Shown in pieces: positions 58,001 to 64,000 of a stretch of 64,000 nucleotides of DNA. Source of the DNA: Galbula dea (Eukaryota; Chordata; Aves; Piciformes; Galbulidae); the NCBI GenBank assembly GCA_013399015.1, contig VWZX01008142.1, positions 1,156,675 to 1,220,674 on the forward strand, read 5' to 3'. The notes beneath the pieces were generated by a model. The model saw nothing but the letters and a program-made list of their open reading frames with translations, searched no databases and was not told where the DNA came from. A program made the translations under genes and the position numbers. Numbering within the stretch: the first letter of the stretch is position 1; every line of letters starts with the position of its first letter.

Positions 58001-61000
58001 CATTTTAGAAATGGTGAAGCCCAGGGTTTTCAAGTAAAATATTTCCCCAGGACCTGATACTCCTTGGTGAAATTAATGCTGCCTGTGTCTTGGGAATACA
58101 AGTTTGTGGAACACAGGACGTTTCCAAAGAAATTCTTCAGCATAGGATTAACAGCATTTCAGCCTCTCTTGGCTTTGGGCTTCTTGCCAGAAACTTGCTG
58201 TGAGAATGGGGGGGGTGCTGTGCTGCATCCTCTGGGAAGTAGAACCTCACCTCTCTGCTGAGAGTTGGTCTCAGTTGTCTTTAGCTGGCTTTCATCCCTC
58301 AAAGGTAATTGCAGGTAATTTATAATGAATTCTGCATAGCTGAATGGTAATGAACCTGCTTACTGTATCAAAATGACAATATTTGGCATTTTTGCTGCAG
58401 TATATAATAGAAAACAATAGAAGAATCTGGAACTTCCATTGAACTGTCACTGTGGCACAATTGGTTTATAACGGTAGCTGGGTATAAATGAAAACTGGAT
58501 TTTTCATTATCTGCTCCCTTTCAAAGAACATTATGACTTTTTTATTGTGGTCAGAATTGTACTAGCATGCTATAAAGTTGAATGCAAGAGTGACTGAAAC
58601 AGTTATGACAAATGTAGTTTACTTGGTAGTAACCCTAATGGTTAAAGAGCCACAAAGGGCATCACTGGCTTAGAAAATTGGCATTATGGTATAGTTAATC
58701 CTTCACTTGCAGTAAGTGCAGCCTAACAGAAAACACTCTTGAGAAGCCTCCAGTTTTGGCTCTGCTCATGGTTTGCTTATCATCTCTGCCTCATTCTGTC
58801 TCATTTGGTCAAATAACAATTCCCCTTTGCTTTGACATACAGAGGAGGAAAGTCTTTAAAACAATAAACAAGATGTGTAATGCAGGGTAGATGTTATTAG
58901 AGTATACTTATCTTAATCAGACTCTGCTGCAATAATGTTTTGCTTATCTGAACTAAGCCTTTGGCCTCAGCTGGCTGCCAAGTGATTGAATGTTATATTG
59001 AAAAGATTTTGGGCACTAGTGTCAATCAGATGGTCTCCTCTTCCTGGGGTAGGAAGTTAGTGAGTTTGGGGATGGAAAAGGAGCAGCCCCTGATGTGTTT
59101 CTCTCGCATTTAGCAGCATTCCCAGCTTGTGCTGCAAACACTGCTTTGACCTGGCAGCTAGCAATCTTCCTGGTGTGCCTTCTTAACATTTTTGACTTGT
59201 TTTGGATTCAGACCTCATCTTGCAGAAGTGGCAGACAAAGTAATGAAAGCTTATGCCCTGAGTTATTCAGAGAAGAACTGCACTACTTTAAGGAACATTG
59301 ATAAAGAAGTTGGTATTTTCAGATGTTGTTTCAGCCAACTTGGGAGCACTGCAGTTCAGGTCTAGATCAGATCAAACTTTAGAGGTTGTATTAGGACATC
59401 TTCATGACTCCACAGTCTGACCATAATGTCTTGACCTTGTTCTATTGGTAGCTGACCCAAAGCAGTATCTTGCAGTCCTGTATGAGAAGTAGTAGATTGT
59501 CAGTGGTCCGGCAACCAGCTGCCGTCCGTAGCTATTGTCTGCCTACGGCTGTCAGTCTAGAGCTTGCCTATGCCTCAAGTGACTCCTTTCCATGGGTGGC
59601 CCAGCAGCTGCATTATAATCTTTGGAGGCAAGAGTGGTGAAATTGGCCAACTTCCATAGTCTTTCAGCAGTTGATGTTAGACCCATCCTTAGCACATTTA
59701 GAAGTATAGCTGATATCCTCCTATGAGCATGCTGTTCCCGTTATGTTTATTTTAAAGAAGTACTTTTATTCTGTTCAAACTTTGTGCATGAGAGAAATTC
59801 TGGAGAAGATTTTTGTTCATTATCTTCAAGTTAATAGCTCATGCATGTGTAACTGAGTCACAACCTCCTGCATATTTTCTCATTTGAGATTACTTTCAAG
59901 TTCTATTAAATGCACTCTTTAATCTCAGTATGTGTGCAAGGCTGCCCCTGAAATAACTGTTATCCAAAGATTTAGCTTCTGTGTTGGTTGAGTGCAGCAC
60001 AGAATACTTGATATTTTATCATCTACTGTTAATGGCACACCATGAGCAAAAGGCTGTGTTTTGTAGGTCTGTTTTACAAAAGCTAGATAAGTTATAGGAA
60101 ACCCCTGAGAAGTCTAAGTTAGACAATGTGAATAAAAATAAAAAATTAAGTTCTTGGTAATATACTCCATATTTTCTGTGTTTCCTATAAAAATTCACAC
60201 TGGGTTGGAACTTGTTGCACATGTACTACATCCCTGCATACTAGAAGTCTTATTGAAACTGAAAAAAAATTCCTTTAATATCTCTTTATATTATTAGGGA
60301 AGAATGAAGATTTAATGGTCTCAGTTGCATCTTTTCATGCTTATTCTCAAACAACAACAGCTGAGTTATCCATTGCAGACTTATCTTTGTTCAATAGCTC
60401 AGAAGGAGTACTAATCTGCATGTTTGCTGTGAGCTGTGCATCAGAGCATCTATGCAATAGCTTTACTTACTGCAGTCTCCATGAAATGGTTAAAAGTATG
60501 GTGGGTTTTTTGGGGGAGAAACTAATTGATATTCACCACATACACACACTTTAAGTGGAATGAGTTTTGTTTTCTATTTGTAAGAGTCTCATTTATTACC
60601 TACCTATAGGCAGGCAGCTGCAGTAAAAGACTGATGCAATGCTGGTGGGAATGGCTTGTTCTCTGTTGGCTTTCATGGCCCCAGTGCTGGGCTTAGTAAA
60701 CAGTCACTTAGAGGAGGTAAGGCATTTTGAGGAAAGGGGTTTAAGCATGCAGGCATTGGTTGTCATCTTGACCTCAGAATAAGATGCCTGAAAAGCTGAA
60801 TAATAAAAAGTATGGCTCTTAAGAAAGAAGGTATGTGTTAAACTAGCCTTCATGAATAGTTTGAAAAGATTTGTCTCTATTTCTAGTGCTCAGAGTATAT
60901 GGAAAAAAGGAGAAACAAATTATTTTTTTTACCATGCATTTACAAATCAGTGCTTTGGAAGTTTCTGGGTTACTACTATTAAAATTAAAAATAGCAGAAT

Positions 61001-64000
61001 AATATATTGGATCAAGTATGAATTGATTGCTTTGGATGGAGATGAGATTTGTTCCCTGTTTTGTAACTCAAACCATTGGCAGCAAAGTGTAGAGCTGTGG
61101 AAAAGTTGGAATTTCCATTCTGCAGGAGACTGAGATATTTCAGCTTTTTTTTTTTTATTATTCCTAAACCTCATTGAATAATTAAAACATTTAAAATCTT
61201 GATTTGGGAAAAGTTAAAGCATTGACTTCTTTGTCTTTACTTATGGCTAAATTAGAGCTACTTCAGCCAAGCTGCCATGTCTGATAGCAGCCATATGGGT
61301 GAACTTGATCACTGCTTGCCAACAGATTCCATCTCCTGTGATATAGATTGATGGCTAGGCAAGGAAAAGAAAATACTGTGTGAAGTTTTTGGTCAACTCT
61401 GGGAATATCCTGACCATGAGAAAACTTACTGTAGGGGTAATGAAAGGGAGAGAGAAAAAAACACTGATGTTTGCTCAGGAGCTCATCCTGTGGGTGCAAC
61501 AGGAGTATGTGGCCATTCTCACCTGTAGGTCTTGAGGATCTACAGTTCACAGTTGAACTAACTCAAAGCAAAATTTCTTCTTGTCATCCTACCAAGCAGA
61601 AACAATTCAAACTACTTGAAAGAAAGTGTTTTGATCATGGTTTCCTGTAGAAATACACATTAGCAAAACTAATATTTTCCTGAAACTGTGTTTTTCATGT
61701 AGGAATAGATTCTATAGTTGCCAAAAAAATTAAGTAACAGTCTTGGTACAGGGTTGCTATTCTCCTGTTGCCTTCTTCTCCATGTTAGTTCTCCAAATGT
61801 TCTACTCTAGCCTCCAAATATTTAAAGATAATTTAATCAGCAGCTTGTCCTGTCTAGGAAAATCCCATGCAATTTTATTAAGGGGAATAATGGAAAAGGA
61901 TAAAGATCAGGACCATCATTTTTAATTCAGTATCACTTACTCTAGTGTCTAATTATCCTCCTTGTAAATGATTCATGGTCAATAAATGTCTGTGAAGAAG
62001 AAATGACTCCCCTATTCCCAAATCTCCCACACTTATCCTTGAGTTACCTTTAGTTTGGATTGAGATTTTCTCCTACAAAGTCTACACAAATGTCTCTTTC
62101 CCCTTGACTGTTACCAGGCAGGGGAGGAAAGCTGGCTTGGAAGTGATTAGTAGGCAGGTGTAAGGGACAGCTGCTCTCACCTGACTCTCTCTCTCAGCAG
62201 GTTGCTCTGTTGTCCTGGATAACTCCTCTTGTACCTAAAACCTTATCAGCAAGATGTCACGCAAAAGCTTGTTACCCAGACAATGCCCTCCCTGTGAGCC
62301 TTTCATGATGGGGTTACAAAAGGGGAAGGTTTCCCATTGTGCCAGGAACAGTATTTGTAAGGTGAAGCAGCTGAGGATGTTACCTCAGGCTGCTTTGTGT
62401 GTTGGAGTTCACACTCAGCAAGACCTTGAGAAGCCACAAAGATCAACCAGGGAGCAGGTGCCAATGCACAGTGACCAACATGGCTAGTTGTCTCCTATTT
62501 TAACACCTGTGAAAAGCAAACCACAGTGTGAGCTCTTAAACTCAGTCAGGAAAGAGAAACTGTACATGACAATTCTCTCCCATGCAGGGAGGCTGAGGAA
62601 AATCTCCCACTGTGCACTTGACACCTTGAAAAGGGCTTTTTTGGAAGCATGAAGGATCCTTCCTCTGGCTTTAGCTGGTCCTCTGCTGGCCTATGGATGC
62701 CTAAAATAAGTTCTGCTACTTCATCCTTAGATTCAAACATTGTGAGGTAAAATTTTCTGTGCCCAGTCTGAGCAAGAGTTGATGAATGTGTGTTGTGCAA
62801 GAGGAGATGTGAACCCTTCTCTAACTCCAACTACATGACTTATATAATGAAGAGCTTTCTACAGTGCTTGTCAGGGCCATTTGTGTCCTGCTTGTTACAA
62901 ATCACTGTAGGCACAAGCTGCTGCTTATAGCTCACCTGACACAGTTTTTCTGGCAGGTAAATGCTCAGGTGAAGATGATGTGGTTATGTCTCCAATTGCT
63001 TCAGCAAGATACTGTAAGTAATCAGGTGGTGTAAGGAGCTGCCTGCTCTTAAAATAGCTTTGTAAAGTGTTAGTGTGGGAGAAGGGAGTTTTAGCCACCC
63101 TACAGTGCTACTCTGCTACCTTGAGGCTCATTCAGTGCTTTTTTGGTCCCCTTGCTTGCTTCCACATTCTGTAATGGGTTTGCTCCATGATAAATTGCAC
63201 ATAAATATTTCTCCCATTTATTTTTGGAATAAATCTTTTCTCTGCTTTGGACTTGATGGCCTAGTGCAGTAACCAGAGAAGCTGCTGAGGACAGTGTGGT
63301 CTTGTGTGACCCTGGAGGGAAGGGGGTGCTGTGTTGGCCCCCATTTCATTGCCTTTGGAGTGCTGTGGCTATGGTGTTGCTATGGAGTTCTGTGCTCTTC
63401 CCTGTGTGGGTGCTGAAATGCATTATTCAGGTAACACTACCAGAGCACTTATTTACAGACTTCTTTGTTCCTGTGTAAATTTGACATTGTGGTTGAAGAG
63501 CAGGGAAGGAAAAGTGATATTCTCTAGGGGGTGGAAGGATCCAAGATGTCCATAAAAATTTAAGAACTCCTACAAGCCTCCTGAAATAGGTAGGCAAATT
63601 ACTGTCTTGGACAAGTGTCTAGGCTGCTAGATAGCTCTTTGTTGAACAGGCAAGTCTAAATGGACTGACATTGTCCCTCTTAAACCTTACTGTTCCTCTG
63701 TTTGTCCCTCTGTTTTTCCCTCTTGAAACTTTCAAACTGTTGAATCTCCTTCCTGTGGCTCATAACTTCTTTAACAGAAGTTGAAATGAAGTGTACTTCC
63801 TTATAGTTAGGAAGCATCCTTGAATTTTCTTAAATTTTTGGATACTAGCTTGCAATTTCTCTCAACTTTACATGTGGTATGTTATCACACTGTCTCCTGT
63901 AGGCTTTTCCAGCCCTGGCAGTAGGTCTGAGTGCTTTCATTTTGAGTCTTGCCTTATCCTGCAGCAAGGTAGATTGTAGAGGGATGCTTGTTAAAATCTT
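52012..64000. other. Long unique stretch without supported genes
   Basis: About 12 kb, mostly AT-rich. It holds a G/T-rich tract at 52731-52800, a short (aaat)n run near 57228-57240 and a slightly GC-richer patch near 53500-53640. A small CpG-bearing patch near 59508-59560 has gccgtccgtagc and gcctacggctg, which are partly complementary. Open frames (up to 97 codons) carry no recognisable domains. No CR1 or LTR signature was found in it. Confidence 0.45.

Overview
This window looks like vertebrate nuclear DNA from a bird, probably a neoavian. The evidence is the dominant repeat, CR1, present as about ten copies that each retain recognisable parts of the family's reading frames or its conserved 3' end, plus one solo LTR with the TGTCCTGG start typical of avian ERVL-like LTRs. 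The rest is AT-rich, CpG-poor, stop-dense sequence typical of a long intron or intergenic region. I found no complete host protein gene, rRNA, intact tRNA, CRISPR array or bacterial-type operon. Nearly all open frames are random-length (60-120 codons) and are not annotated as genes.

Layout. 1-5.3 kb is the densest repeat cluster: a + strand CR1 (62-606), an inverted CR1 pair (1244-1633), and a minus-strand CR1 fragment (about 4340-5325) that spans the rarely kept ORF1/ORF2 junction. 5.3-21.5 kb is mostly unique, with one CR1 tail (14208-14402) and a 36-bp tandem duplication (20199-20267). 21.5-26 kb holds a CR1 tail, a complete minus-strand solo LTR with a perfect 5-bp target duplication (23632-24367), and a CR1 copy with an undamaged 118-codon reverse-transcriptase tail (25427-25875). 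26-47 kb is mostly unique, with two weak exon candidates (about 29.0 and 30.4 kb), a CR1 tail (32196-32277), a probable MIR/CORE-SINE relic (41900-42260) and a nested tandem duplication (42611-42758). 47-52 kb is a second cluster: an A/C-rich tract, a CR1 tail, a CpG-rich block whose left edge matches the complement of the 3' end of tRNA-Glu, a CR1 tail, a CR1 endonuclease relic, and a decayed CR1 copy. 52-64 kb is unrecognised unique sequence.

The elements form a record of insertions rather than a working pathway. CR1 moves by target-primed reverse transcription and is normally 5'-truncated, so the two endonuclease-region fragments are exceptions. The most unusual point is 48301-48615, where a tRNA-Glu-complementary stretch including the CCA end adjoins a small CpG-rich, hairpin-bearing block. 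It could be a retroviral primer-binding site, a retroposed tRNA end, or part of a short regulatory element or promoter. I could not resolve which.
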